Source: CF-46 sp963760735 (GTDB lineage: Bacteria; Chloroflexota; Limnocylindria; Limnocylindrales; CSP1-4). Taken from it: a stretch of 64,000 bases of DNA. Below the pieces are notes generated by a model. The model was not told the origin of the DNA. It did no database searches and was given only the letters and a program-made list of their open reading frames with translations. A program made the translations under genes and the position numbers. The DNA lies in assembly GCA_963760735.1 (NCBI GenBank), contig CAVXEB010000001.1, positions 1 to 64,000 on the forward strand, given 5' to 3'. This document shows positions 47,598 through 56,066 of this stretch, in pieces; position 1 is the stretch's first letter; every line of letters starts with the position of its first letter.

Positions 47598-49675
47598 CAG
47601 CCGGTTCCTGCCGGGCGCCGGAGCCGCCCGCTGACCGCGCGCCAGCCGCGCAGGACCGTGTCGCGGTGATAGAGCGCCCACTCCACGCAGAGCAGGACCA
47701 AGACGCCGAACACGATCGGGATCCAGATCTCGTCACGGGCGTTCGGGCGCGCCTCGGCTGCCGAGCCCGTTGGGGCGCCTGACGCCGAAGGACCTGCGGG
47801 CGCTGCGCCGAGGTCCTCGAGGACGCGCGGCGGACCGGGCGCGATCGCCGATTCACCCGGGTCGAACAAGTCCACGGCGAAGGCGATGGGACGGGTCGGG
47901 TCGAGGCCGGGCGCCGCCGAGCCGAGCGTGCTCGCGACCGGCCCCGCCGACGACGCCGCGCCCGATGCGGCGCCGGACGACGTCGTTGCGACGATCGGGG
48001 TCGCCGTGTAGACGCCGAGCAGATCGGTCCGGGTGAACGTCACGGCGGGCCCGGCCGCGATCCCCGGGACGAGGTCGACGGCGCTGCCGTCGGGGCGGAC
48101 GACGTGCAGCCCGGTCGCACTGGTCGGCACCGTCAGGTTGATCGGATCGCCGGGCGCGACGGCCGCGATCGGCGCCGCCGAACCGCCGAGCAGCTCCCCG
48201 GTCAGGTTGGCGACGAGGATCGGGAACCCGACCTGGAGCGGCAGGTCCGACTTCCGCGGCTCGAACGCGAGGACTGCGGTGGGCACGCCCGCCCGGATCC
48301 CGGCATAGAGCAACGGAGCGCCCTTCGGCCCGGGGATCACGTTCCGGGCCCATGCCGGCAGGGTGAGCTCACGCGCCTCGGCGATGTGGGTGGTCGTCAG
48401 GTCGACGTAGCGGAGGATCGGCTCGTCCGTTCCGAGGGTCCCGATGCCCGGGTTCGCCAGGACGCTTCCGACCTCGCCGAGCGCGCTCGACGTGGGCGGG
48501 GCGATCGCGAGGACCGGCGTGGCCGGGAGGGTCGCGGGGACGTTGCCCTCGAAGATGATCAGGTCCCAGGCGCTGCCGTCGGTCCGGACGGCTCCCGCCG
48601 GGTACTCGGACGGCTTCAGCCCGAACAGCCGGCTGTTCGGCAGGTACGACAGGGCGGTCTCGAGGTACGGATCGCCTTCCCCGACGACGAGGATGTTCCG
48701 CGGCCGCTGCGGCGGCACGACGGCCCACGCCCGGTCGTCGGCGGCGAGGAGGTCCGGCCGCGCCGCGGGATCCGTGCCGTCGGCAGCCGTGAGACGGACC
48801 TCGATCGTCCCGACGTCCGCCGGGATGTCGTCGACGATGACGTCGGCCTTCTGCTGGGCGTCGACCTGGATCGTCCTCGTCTCGACCAGGTGGTCGTCGC
48901 CCCACACCTCGACGCGCCGGGTCGCCGCCTCGAGGTCCAGGTTCGCGACGCTGATGAACACCGATCGGGTAACCGCCGACGGCGCCGTGCGGACCGCCAG
49001 CGCGACGATCGCCTGGTTGCGGCTGCCCTTCGGGTCGCCGACCCGAAGGACCCGGATCGGGGCGTCGACCTTCGTCGTCGGCGCGGTGGCCAGGGCCGCG
49101 TCCGTCGCGACGAGGATCTCGGCATCCCCGGACTGGACGGCAAGCTGCTGGGCGAGGGCCAGGGCATCGGTCAGGTCGCCCCGGGTGACGCTCGGGCGGA
49201 TCGAATCGATCGCCTGCCGGACCCGGCCCAGGTCGGTCGACCCGGTTGCCACGATCCGGGCGGTGCGCCCCGCCTCGATGACGCTGACCTTGCCGCCGGC
49301 AGGCAGGTCCTTCAACGCGTCCTTCGCGAGGTCTCGGGCCGCGGCCAGGCGGTCCGGCGGGATGTCCTTCGCGGACATGCTCGCCGAGGTGTCGACGATC
49401 AGGACGATGTCGCGGGCGAGACCCGCCGGCCGCTCGAGGAACGGCCGCGCGGCGAGCAGGGCGAGGATCACGACGAGGAGCAGCTGGAGCAGGAACAGGA
49501 GGCTCCGGCGCAGCTTCTGCCACGGCGCGTTCGCCTCGACGTCGGCCGCGAGCCGCTGCCAGAGCAGCGTCGACGGGACGATCGTCTCCCGGCGCCGCAG
49601 CCGCAACAGGTACATCGCGACCACCGCCGGGACGAACAGGAGGCCGAGCAGGGCGAGCGGGGTGGCGAACGGCAT
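47597..49675 (-). CDS. BatA-like membrane protein with von Willebrand A domain
   Basis: 692 residues. The N-terminal BatA region MPFATPLALLGLLFVPAVVAMYLLRLRRRETIVPSTLLWQRL, and a second span (LFLLQLLLVVILALLAARPFL), are typical of BatA/aerotolerance proteins. A vWA domain follows (IVLIVDTSASMSAKDIPPDRLAAARDL), with a complete DxSxS metal motif. Further beta-rich repeats extend to a last span IWIPIVFGVLVLLCVEWALY near 660. Starts 15 bases after DUF58. It is probably a partner of the MoxR ATPase. Confidence 0.87.
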   Translation of the reverse strand: MPFATPLALLGLLFVPAVVAMYLLRLRRRETIVPSTLLWQRLAADVEANAPWQKLRRSLLFLLQLLLVVILALLAARPFLERPAGLARDIVLIVDTSASMSAKDIPPDRLAAARDLAKDALKDLPAGGKVSVIEAGRTARIVATGSTDLGRVRQAIDSIRPSVTRGDLTDALALAQQLAVQSGDAEILVATDAALATAPTTKVDAPIRVLRVGDPKGSRNQAIVALAVRTAPSAVTRSVFISVANLDLEAATRRVEVWGDDHLVETRTIQVDAQQKADVIVDDIPADVGTIEVRLTAADGTDPAARPDLLAADDRAWAVVPPQRPRNILVVGEGDPYLETALSYLPNSRLFGLKPSEYPAGAVRTDGSAWDLIIFEGNVPATLPATPVLAIAPPTSSALGEVGSVLANPGIGTLGTDEPILRYVDLTTTHIAEARELTLPAWARNVIPGPKGAPLLYAGIRAGVPTAVLAFEPRKSDLPLQVGFPILVANLTGELLGGSAAPIAAVAPGDPINLTVPTSATGLHVVRPDGSAVDLVPGIAAGPAVTFTRTDLLGVYTATPIVATTSSGAASGAASSAGPVASTLGSAAPGLDPTRPIAFAVDLFDPGESAIAPGPPRVLEDLGAAPAGPSASGAPTGSAAEARPNARDEIWIPIVFGVLVLLCVEWALYHRDTVLRGWRAVSGRLRRPAGTG

Positions 49676-49690
49676 CGGGGGCGGCCGGCC

Positions 49691-50659
49691 TCAGGCCACG
49701 ACCCGACGACGCCGCAGCTCGGCGAAGACGAGGTCGTTGAGGGGGACGTCGGTCGACAGGTCGACATAGGTTGCCTGGCGCCGGGCCGCGAGATCAGCAA
49801 AGCCCTGCTTCCAGGCTACAAGCCGGCCCTTGTACGCGTCGATCGTGGCGAGGTCCGCGGTCACGTCGATCCCCTCACCGGTCTCGGTGTCGACGAGGCG
49901 GAGGTCGCCCTCGAGCGGTGGATCGAGCTCCTGGGGCGACAGGACATGGAGGACGATGAGCTCCGAGCGGGTGGCCGCGAGCTCCCGGATCACCCGGTCG
50001 GCTGCGGGGTCGAGCAGGTCGGAGAGCAGGATCACGACGCCGCGACCCGACAGCTGCGCGGCTGCGTGCCGCGCAGCGGCGACCAGGTCCGTCGGGCCCT
50101 CGGCCGGCGTGATGGTCGACAGCTCGGTCAGCAGGCGGAAGACGCGGCCCGAGCCGCGAAGCGCGGTTCGCCGCCTGGCTGAGCGGCCGCCGAGGGCGCT
50201 CACGGCGACCCGGTCCTCTGACGCGAGCCCGATGTAGCCGAGGGCCGCCGCCGCCCGCTTGGCGAACTGAAGCTTGTCGGGCCGGCCGCTGGCCATCGAC
50301 GCCGACCCGTCGAGGAGCAGCGTGATCGTGACGTCCTCCTCCTCGACGAACAGCTTGACGAAGAGCTTCTCGAGCCGTGCGAGCACGTTCCAGTCGAGCT
50401 GGCGGAGGTCGTCGCCGAGGGCGTAGTCGCGGAAGTCGGCGAACTCGACGCTCTGGCCGCGCTTCACGCTGCGACGGCCGCCCTTCAGGCCACCGCGGAC
50501 CGGCGATCGCATCAGCAGCAGCAGGCGCTCCAGCTGGCGCAGGAATGCCTCGTCGAACACGGTCGGATCGAGCTCGCCGGGCAGGAACACGGGCCGACCG
50601 CCGGTGCCATCGGTCGTCGCGGGACCTGCGGTCGTCGGTCCGCCGTCGCTCATCGCCAT
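49691..50659 (-). CDS. DUF58 domain protein (MoxR-associated, vWA-like)
   Basis: 322 residues, soluble. The DUF58 signature is VEFADFRDYALGDDLRQLDWNVLARLEKLFVKLFVEEEDVTI (about 78-118), followed by a vWA-like fold with LLLDGSASMASG as the metal motif. Such proteins are nearly always encoded beside a MoxR ATPase and are thought to be its adaptor. It lies 21 bases after the MoxR gene. Substrate unknown. Confidence 0.92.
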   Translation of the reverse strand: MAMSDGGPTTAGPATTDGTGGRPVFLPGELDPTVFDEAFLRQLERLLLLMRSPVRGGLKGGRRSVKRGQSVEFADFRDYALGDDLRQLDWNVLARLEKLFVKLFVEEEDVTITLLLDGSASMASGRPDKLQFAKRAAAALGYIGLASEDRVAVSALGGRSARRRTALRGSGRVFRLLTELSTITPAEGPTDLVAAARHAAAQLSGRGVVILLSDLLDPAADRVIRELAATRSELIVLHVLSPQELDPPLEGDLRLVDTETGEGIDVTADLATIDAYKGRLVAWKQGFADLAARRQATYVDLSTDVPLNDLVFAELRRRRVVA

Positions 50660-50680
50660 GGATCGGGCGTCCGCCCGCGC

Positions 50681-51706
50681 CTACTCGACCGCGGGCGGGG
50701 CAACCGCCTCGAGGATCGCGCGGACCGTCGCCTCGGTCGTGATCCCTTCGGCCTCGCCCTCGAAGTTGAGGATGATCCGGTGGCGCAGCGAGGGCAGGGC
50801 CACGGCCCGGATGTCGTCGGTCGAGACGTTGAACCGCCCGTCGAGCAGGGCGTAGATCTTGCCGGCCGTCACGAGCGCCTGGGCGCCGCGCGGCGACGCG
50901 CCGTAGCGGACGTACTCGCGGACGAGCTGCGGCGCGCGCGGCTGGTCCGGATGGGTCGCCGCAAGGACGCTCACCGCGTACGCGGTCACGTGCGGCGCGA
51001 TCGGGACCGCCCGGGCGAGCCGCTGCATCTCGACGATCTCGCCGGCCGTCGTGACCTTCGATGCGCGTGGCGCCTCCGAGCCGGTCGTCCGGTCCATGAT
51101 CGAGATGAGGTCCTCCTCGGACGGAAACGGGACCATGACCTTGAACAGGAACCGGTCGAGCTGGGCCTCGGGGAGGGGATAGGTTCCCTCCATCTCGAGC
51201 GGGTTCTGGGTGGCGAGGACGAAGAAGGGCGGGTCGAGCGGGAACCGCTGGCGGGCGACCGTGACCTGGTGCTCCTGCATCGCCTCGAGGAGGCTCGACT
51301 GGGTCTTCGGCGTCGCCCGGTTGATCTCGTCGGCCAGGACCAGGTTGGCGAAGATCGGGCCGGACTGGAATCGGAAGATCCGCTTGCCGTCCTCCTCGAC
51401 GAGGATGTTCGTGCCGGTGATGTCGGCGGGCATCAGGTCGGGAGTGAACTGGATCCGGTTGAACGAGCAGTCGATGACGTCGGCGATCGTCCGGACGAGC
51501 ATGGTCTTGCCGAGCCCCGGAACGCCCTCGAGCAGGACGTGGCTGTTCGCGAGGAGCCCGGTCAACGTCTGACGGACGAGGTCGCGCTGGCCGACGATCA
51601 CCCGGCCGATCTCGGCCTCGATCGCCTGGGCGCGCTCGGCGAACGCCTCGGGAGCGAGCCGGGTCGCCGCAGGAGCGCCGTCGACCGGCGTAGTGGTGGG
51701 GTTCAT
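50681..51706 (-). CDS. MoxR family AAA+ ATPase
   Basis: 341 residues. Walker A GVPGLGKT at 61-68, Walker B VLADEINRATPKTQSSLLEAMQEHQVTV near 122-148, sensor-1 FFVLATQNPLEMEGTYPLPEAQLDRFLFKV, and the lid with VREYVRYGASPRGAQALV. GGAGGT lies four bases before the ATG, a strong ribosome site. MoxR ATPases act as chaperones that mature vWA-domain complexes, here probably the three vWA proteins downstream and the membrane protein upstream. Confidence 0.95.
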   Translation of the reverse strand: MNPTTTPVDGAPAATRLAPEAFAERAQAIEAEIGRVIVGQRDLVRQTLTGLLANSHVLLEGVPGLGKTMLVRTIADVIDCSFNRIQFTPDLMPADITGTNILVEEDGKRIFRFQSGPIFANLVLADEINRATPKTQSSLLEAMQEHQVTVARQRFPLDPPFFVLATQNPLEMEGTYPLPEAQLDRFLFKVMVPFPSEEDLISIMDRTTGSEAPRASKVTTAGEIVEMQRLARAVPIAPHVTAYAVSVLAATHPDQPRAPQLVREYVRYGASPRGAQALVTAGKIYALLDGRFNVSTDDIRAVALPSLRHRIILNFEGEAEGITTEATVRAILEAVAPPAVE

Positions 51707-51749
51707 CGGGACCTCCGCGAATGGGGTGGGCGGCTGGGCCGCCGATGGA

Positions 51750-53768
51750 TCACTTCGTCGGGTCCAGCGAGCTGAAGTAGTCGCGGACGTAGTCCTTCAC
51801 CGAGAGCGGCACGTAGTTCCGGTCGAGGCTCGTCAGGGCGTAGTCGTAGAAGTCGCTGAACACCTGCTGGTACGGCGTCTGGGCGCCGTTGTTCTGGCCC
51901 TGGCCGACCTGGTTGCCCTGCTGCGTCTGGCCGTCGCCGCCGGTCCCGGCGACGTACGACGGGTCGCCGGGCTTCCCCAGCCGATCGAACGGGGCGAACA
52001 CGCTCGAGAGGTCCGGTCCGAGCTGGGACGGCCGGTTCGGGTTGGTCGGGCCGGCCGGCTGGCCGTTCCCGCCGGTTCCCTGTCCGAGCGACCGGGCGCT
52101 CGAACCGCCGCCGCCGATGGCGCCGCCGGCTCCCTGACTCTGCCCTTGACCTTGACCTTGACCCTGGCCCTGCCCTTGCCCTTGACCCTGCCCTTGACCC
52201 TGCCCTTGACCTTGACCCTGCCCTTGCCCTTGCCCCTGGCCTTGTCCAGTCTGGCCGCTCTGGCCCGGCTGACCCTGGCCCGGCTGACCCTGGCCCTGCC
52301 CGGGCTGCCCACTGGCGCCGGGGCTCGCGGCCTGGCCCTGTCCCGGCTGGCCGCTCTGGCCGGGCTGCCCGCTCTGGCCGGCCTGGCCCTGACCCGGTTG
52401 CCCACTCTGTCCCGGCTGGCCCTGCTGCCCGGCTTGCCCCTGCTGCCCGGGCCGCCCCGCGTCCGCGAGGGAACGTCGCGACTCCTGGAGACGGGACGCC
52501 GCGCTTGCGAGATCGCGGTTCGTCTGGACCTGGTCGCCGGCGCCCTGGAGCGCACCGGCGAGGCGATCGAGTGCCTGCTGCGCCGTCGCGGTCTGGCCCT
52601 GGGCGATGGCCTGGGCGGCGTCACGAAGCGCCTGGCCGGCGGACCCGCCGGCCTGCGACGCCGCGGACTGGAGGCCGGCCAGGGCCGCCGCCATGTCCCG
52701 TCGCTGCTCCGGCGTCATCCCGTCGAGCTGCTCGCCGAGCTGCTTCAGGTCGTCGGCCGCGACCTTCGGATCACCGTCCTTGTTCGCGTCGGCCTGGCCC
52801 GACGCGGTTCGTGACAGGGACCGGTTCAGTGACGTCAGCGCCGAAGCCCGCTGCTCGTTACCCGGATCGAGCTGCGAGTGGACCGATGCCTCGACCGATC
52901 CGAGCCGGGCGAGGTTCGCCTTGAGGTCGTCCGGATGGGCTCGAAGCTGGGCCGCGAGGTCGCGGAGGTCGGCCGCGAGGCGCGTCCGCGGGTCGTCCGG
53001 CTTCGCCCCCCGGGACTCCAGCTCCTTCGCGATCTCGTCGATCCGGGTCGCCTGCTTCTGCGCCTCGTCCCGGTTCGCCCGGGCCTGCGCAATCGCCTGG
53101 TCCTGACCGTTCGGGAGGATCGCGAGCGGCGCGATCAGGAGCGCTGCCGCCAGCATGATCGCCGCCGGTCCTGGCGCGACGTGGGGCCGGAACACGGACG
53201 CCGGCGCGAGGCTGAGCGCCCGCTGGGCATCGTGCCGCTGGCGCCGGACGAACTGCTCGGCCTCGGCATCGTCGTCGTCTGTCGCGAGATCGACGCGTTC
53301 AGGTGCGGGATCGTCGCCGGCCATCGGAGCGCCGGCGAACGCCGGCCAGGCGGCAGCGAGCGACAGCGCGCTCGAGACGCGGTCGCCGAGGTGCGCCTCG
53401 GCATCGAGCGCGAACGCGGTCTCGCCGAGAGACGGCCGGCACCGGATGGCTGCGACCAGGAACGCGCCGATCCCGACGACCGCGATCGCGATGAGGAGCG
53501 AGGGCAGCGCCTCGACCGGCACGAGCCTGGCCAGGAGCAGCACGACGGCGATCGCCACGAGCGTCGCCGCGGCAGCGATCCAGGCGCGTCGCACGATCCG
53601 GCGCAGCCAGAGGCGCCGACGATGCGCGACAAGGCCCGACCGGATCGACTCGAGGCCGGGGTCGAGGGGGCCGTCCGCCGTCAGGCGCGGATCGAGCGGG
53701 ACGATCGGCGGTTCGTCGACGGTCGTCGGATCACCGGATCGATGGCGCGCGAGTCGCGGGACGCGCAT
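51750..53768 (-). CDS. Large membrane protein with coiled-coil and Gly-Gln repeat region (DUF4175-like)
   Basis: 672 residues. It starts at ATG 53768, overlapping the ABC permease stop by one base. Two spans near 60-110 (AAAATLVAIAVVLLLARLV and LIAIAVVGIGAFLVAAI) and one near 205 (IMLAAALLIAPLAIL) are followed by about 200 residues of charged helix with coiled-coil character (NRDEAQKQATRIDEIAKELESRG). About 110 residues of Pro-Gly-Gln and Gly-Gln repeats then lead to a conserved C-terminus ending VKDYVRDYFSSLDPTK. The layout is like DUF4175 proteins of Bat clusters. The repeat region is probably a flexible outer or inner tether. Role unknown. Confidence 0.8.
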   Translation of the reverse strand: MRVPRLARHRSGDPTTVDEPPIVPLDPRLTADGPLDPGLESIRSGLVAHRRRLWLRRIVRRAWIAAAATLVAIAVVLLLARLVPVEALPSLLIAIAVVGIGAFLVAAIRCRPSLGETAFALDAEAHLGDRVSSALSLAAAWPAFAGAPMAGDDPAPERVDLATDDDDAEAEQFVRRQRHDAQRALSLAPASVFRPHVAPGPAAIMLAAALLIAPLAILPNGQDQAIAQARANRDEAQKQATRIDEIAKELESRGAKPDDPRTRLAADLRDLAAQLRAHPDDLKANLARLGSVEASVHSQLDPGNEQRASALTSLNRSLSRTASGQADANKDGDPKVAADDLKQLGEQLDGMTPEQRRDMAAALAGLQSAASQAGGSAGQALRDAAQAIAQGQTATAQQALDRLAGALQGAGDQVQTNRDLASAASRLQESRRSLADAGRPGQQGQAGQQGQPGQSGQPGQGQAGQSGQPGQSGQPGQGQAASPGASGQPGQGQGQPGQGQPGQSGQTGQGQGQGQGQGQGQGQGQGQGQGQGQGQGQGQGQGQSQGAGGAIGGGGSSARSLGQGTGGNGQPAGPTNPNRPSQLGPDLSSVFAPFDRLGKPGDPSYVAGTGGDGQTQQGNQVGQGQNNGAQTPYQQVFSDFYDYALTSLDRNYVPLSVKDYVRDYFSSLDPTK
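52136..52470 (-). repeat. Tandem Gly-Gln / Pro-Gly-Gln codon repeats inside the gene at 51750
   Basis: A densest part at 52136-52250 is made of the 6-base unit CTGCCC/CTTGAC (Gly-Gln), and 52250-52470 is made of 9-15 base Pro-Gly-Gln-Ser/Ala units. Repeats are in frame, so length can vary without breaking the protein. Unit number may differ between strains. Confidence 0.85.
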
Positions 53769-55099
53769 CAGGCGGTCCCCCGCGAGGGCCAGCGCAGCCA
53801 GCGCCAGCGACGGGTCGGCGACACGAGCTGGATCGAGGCGAGAATCAGCACGATCGAGAGCACCAGCCACGCTCGCAGGCTCCGCGGCCAGAAGGTGTCG
53901 CGGCGAACGTCGAACGGCTGCGGATCGACGACGGGCGCGCCGCCGCCGATGATGACGGCGTTCGGGTCACGGACGATCGTCCCGTCCGGCAGGGTCTTTT
54001 CCGGGAACGGCTGCGCGACCGCGCCGCCGGAGTTGTCGACCCCGATGCCGGGCTCCACGCCGGGCAACACGCCGCCGCTCCCGACGCCCGTGCCGGAGAC
54101 CGAGATCGCCCCGTTCGTGACCGTGTTCAGGCGGCTGCACCAGCCGCCGTATCCGTCGGACGCGCCGCAGATCACGTCGTACTGCGCGGCGAACGGGTTG
54201 AACCAGAGCAGCGCCTCGGGCGCTCGACCCTTGATCGGCCCGACCCCGCCGCCGCCGACGAGGAGGCGGCCGCTCGTGTTCACCCCGGACATCGTGTTCC
54301 AGAAGAGAACCCCGAACATCGTCCCGAGGGCGAGGAAGAGGACCGTGAAGAATGTGACGACCGTGGCGCCCTGTGTTCGCTGCATGACCGCCGAGATGAA
54401 CAGCCCGAGCGATCCCAGCCCGATCGCCGTCACGATCAGGACTGCGTAGGCGTGGAGCACGTCGTCAGGGCTGACGCCGCCGAACACGAACACGATGGCC
54501 GTGAGCGGAATCGAGGCGGCGATCAGCAGGAACACATAGGCGAGCGCGCTGAACAGCTTGCCCACGACGATCGCGAGGGACGAGATCGGGGTCGCTGCGA
54601 GCATGTCGAGCGTCTGCTTCTCGCGCTCCAGGCTGATCGCGCCCGAGGTGAAGGCAGGCGCCAGGAAGACCACGAGGAGCGTCTCGACGAGGACGAGCGC
54701 CCCGAAGACCTCCTGGCCGACAAGCGCCGAGGCGAAGGCGCCGGAGCCGCCCTGCAGGGCCGCGTTCTGGACGTACGCCCGCTCGGCGACCAGCTCCCAC
54801 GCCCAGGCGAAGAGCCCGAGGAACACGAGGTAGAACGTCAGGACGACGAACGCCCGCCGACCGCGGACGCGCCCCCGGAGCTCCTTGACCCCGACTGCGG
54901 TGATCCCGTTGACGGCGCCCGAGACGGCGCGGATCGGGTTCGGACGCGGGCGAGGCGCCCGCGGCGGGCCGGCGACGCTCTCCGTCCGCGCCGTCGTCGT
55001 CGGAGCGTCGTCGATCGTCGCCTCGGTCATCGCCCCGCCATCGACGGGCGCGCCTGCGGGCGTGGCGGCGGCCGGGTCGTCGCGGACGTCGTCGCTCAC
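53768..55099 (-). CDS. ABC transporter permease (ABC-2 type)
   Basis: 443 residues from GTG 55099, two bases after the ATPase stop; ATG 55030 is another possible start. An Ala/Pro/Thr-rich cytoplasmic part of about 60 residues precedes the spans. AFVVLTFYLVFLGLFAWAW, ALVLVETLLVVFLAPAFTSGAISLEREKQTLDMLAATPIS (the conserved ABC-2 coupling region), FVFLLIAASIPLTAIVFVFGG and a final LRAWLVLSIVLILASIQLV follow. A long Gly/Pro-rich loop (about 300-400) lies before the last span. Together with the ATPase it is probably an exporter, and is coupled to the vWA proteins by the operon. Confidence 0.88.
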   Translation of the reverse strand: MSDDVRDDPAAATPAGAPVDGGAMTEATIDDAPTTTARTESVAGPPRAPRPRPNPIRAVSGAVNGITAVGVKELRGRVRGRRAFVVLTFYLVFLGLFAWAWELVAERAYVQNAALQGGSGAFASALVGQEVFGALVLVETLLVVFLAPAFTSGAISLEREKQTLDMLAATPISSLAIVVGKLFSALAYVFLLIAASIPLTAIVFVFGGVSPDDVLHAYAVLIVTAIGLGSLGLFISAVMQRTQGATVVTFFTVLFLALGTMFGVLFWNTMSGVNTSGRLLVGGGGVGPIKGRAPEALLWFNPFAAQYDVICGASDGYGGWCSRLNTVTNGAISVSGTGVGSGGVLPGVEPGIGVDNSGGAVAQPFPEKTLPDGTIVRDPNAVIIGGGAPVVDPQPFDVRRDTFWPRSLRAWLVLSIVLILASIQLVSPTRRWRWLRWPSRGTA

Positions 55100-55100
55100 G

Positions 55101-56066
55101 TCAGGCGACCTGCTCGCTCGGCGCGCCGCCGGCCGCCGTGACCTGGAGGAAGAGCTCCTCGAGGTCGCTGGCCGCCCGCGAGAACGACGAGATCCGGATC
55201 CCGGCGCCGACCGCCCGGGCGAGGAGGTCGGCGGCATCGTCATCGTCGCCGCGGAACCCCAGCTCCACGACGCCCGAGCCGACGACGGACGCCGACGCCA
55301 CGCGCGGATCTGCCTCGAAGTGGTCCTTCGCCGACACCGCGGCATCGTGGTCGCCGATGACGCCGACGCGGAGGACCGCGCCGTACCGCAGCCGCCGCTC
55401 GATGTCGGCCACCTTGCCGTGGGCGAGGACCTGGCCGTGGTCGACGATCGCGACCGCGGTGCACAGCTCCTCGAGCTCCGGGAGGATGTGGCTGCTGATG
55501 ACGATCGTCTTGCCGAGCGAGCGGAGCTCCCGGAGCAGCTCCCGGAGCTCGACCCGGGCCCGCGGATCCAGTCCGGAGGCCGGCTCGTCGAGGAGCAGGA
55601 CCTCGGGATCGTGGACGAGCGTGTGGGCCAGGCACAGCCGCTGCTGCATGCCGCGCGAGAGGCTCTGGACGTAGGCATCGCGCTTGTCGCCGAGATCGAC
55701 GAGGTCGAGCAGGTCCCCGATCATCCGCCTTCTCCGGGAGCCCGGGATCCCGTAGCAGCGAGCGAAGAAGTCGAGGTACTCCCAGACCCGCATGTCGTCG
55801 TAGACCCCGAACACGTCCGGCATGAAGCCGAGGACGCGACGGGCGTTGTCGGGGTTCCGGCGGACGTCGATGCCGGCGACCTCGGCGTGGCCGGAGGTCG
55901 CGGTCAGCAGCGTCGCGAGGATTTGGAGCGTCGTCGTCTTGCCGGCACCGTTCGGGCCGACGAGCCCGAAGATCTCGCCCTCCCCGACAGCGAGGTCGAG
56001 ACCGGCGACGGCGACCGTTCCCGGATAGCGCTTCACGAGGCCGCGGGTCACGACGACGTCGCTCAC
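55101..56066 (-). CDS. ABC transporter ATP-binding protein
   Basis: 321 residues from GTG 56066. Walker A GLVGPNGAGKTTTLQIL near 35-51, ABC signature QSLSRGMQQRLCLAHTL near 135, Walker B EVLLLDEPASGLDP near 157-170, and the switch His in VISSHILPELEELC. The C-terminal 100 residues resemble the regulatory part of ABC-2 exporters of the gliding/NatA type. It overlaps the large membrane protein upstream by 4 bases (GTGA) and stands directly before the permease. The substrate is unknown. Confidence 0.93.
   Translation of the reverse strand: MSDVVVTRGLVKRYPGTVAVAGLDLAVGEGEIFGLVGPNGAGKTTTLQILATLLTATSGHAEVAGIDVRRNPDNARRVLGFMPDVFGVYDDMRVWEYLDFFARCYGIPGSRRRRMIGDLLDLVDLGDKRDAYVQSLSRGMQQRLCLAHTLVHDPEVLLLDEPASGLDPRARVELRELLRELRSLGKTIVISSHILPELEELCTAVAIVDHGQVLAHGKVADIERRLRYGAVLRVGVIGDHDAAVSAKDHFEADPRVASASVVGSGVVELGFRGDDDDAADLLARAVGAGIRISSFSRAASDLEELFLQVTAAGGAPSEQVA

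Noticed and set aside
52136..52470. Possible CRISPR array because of regular repeats
   Set aside because: Units are 6-15 bases, without unique spacers, and are in frame inside a gene.
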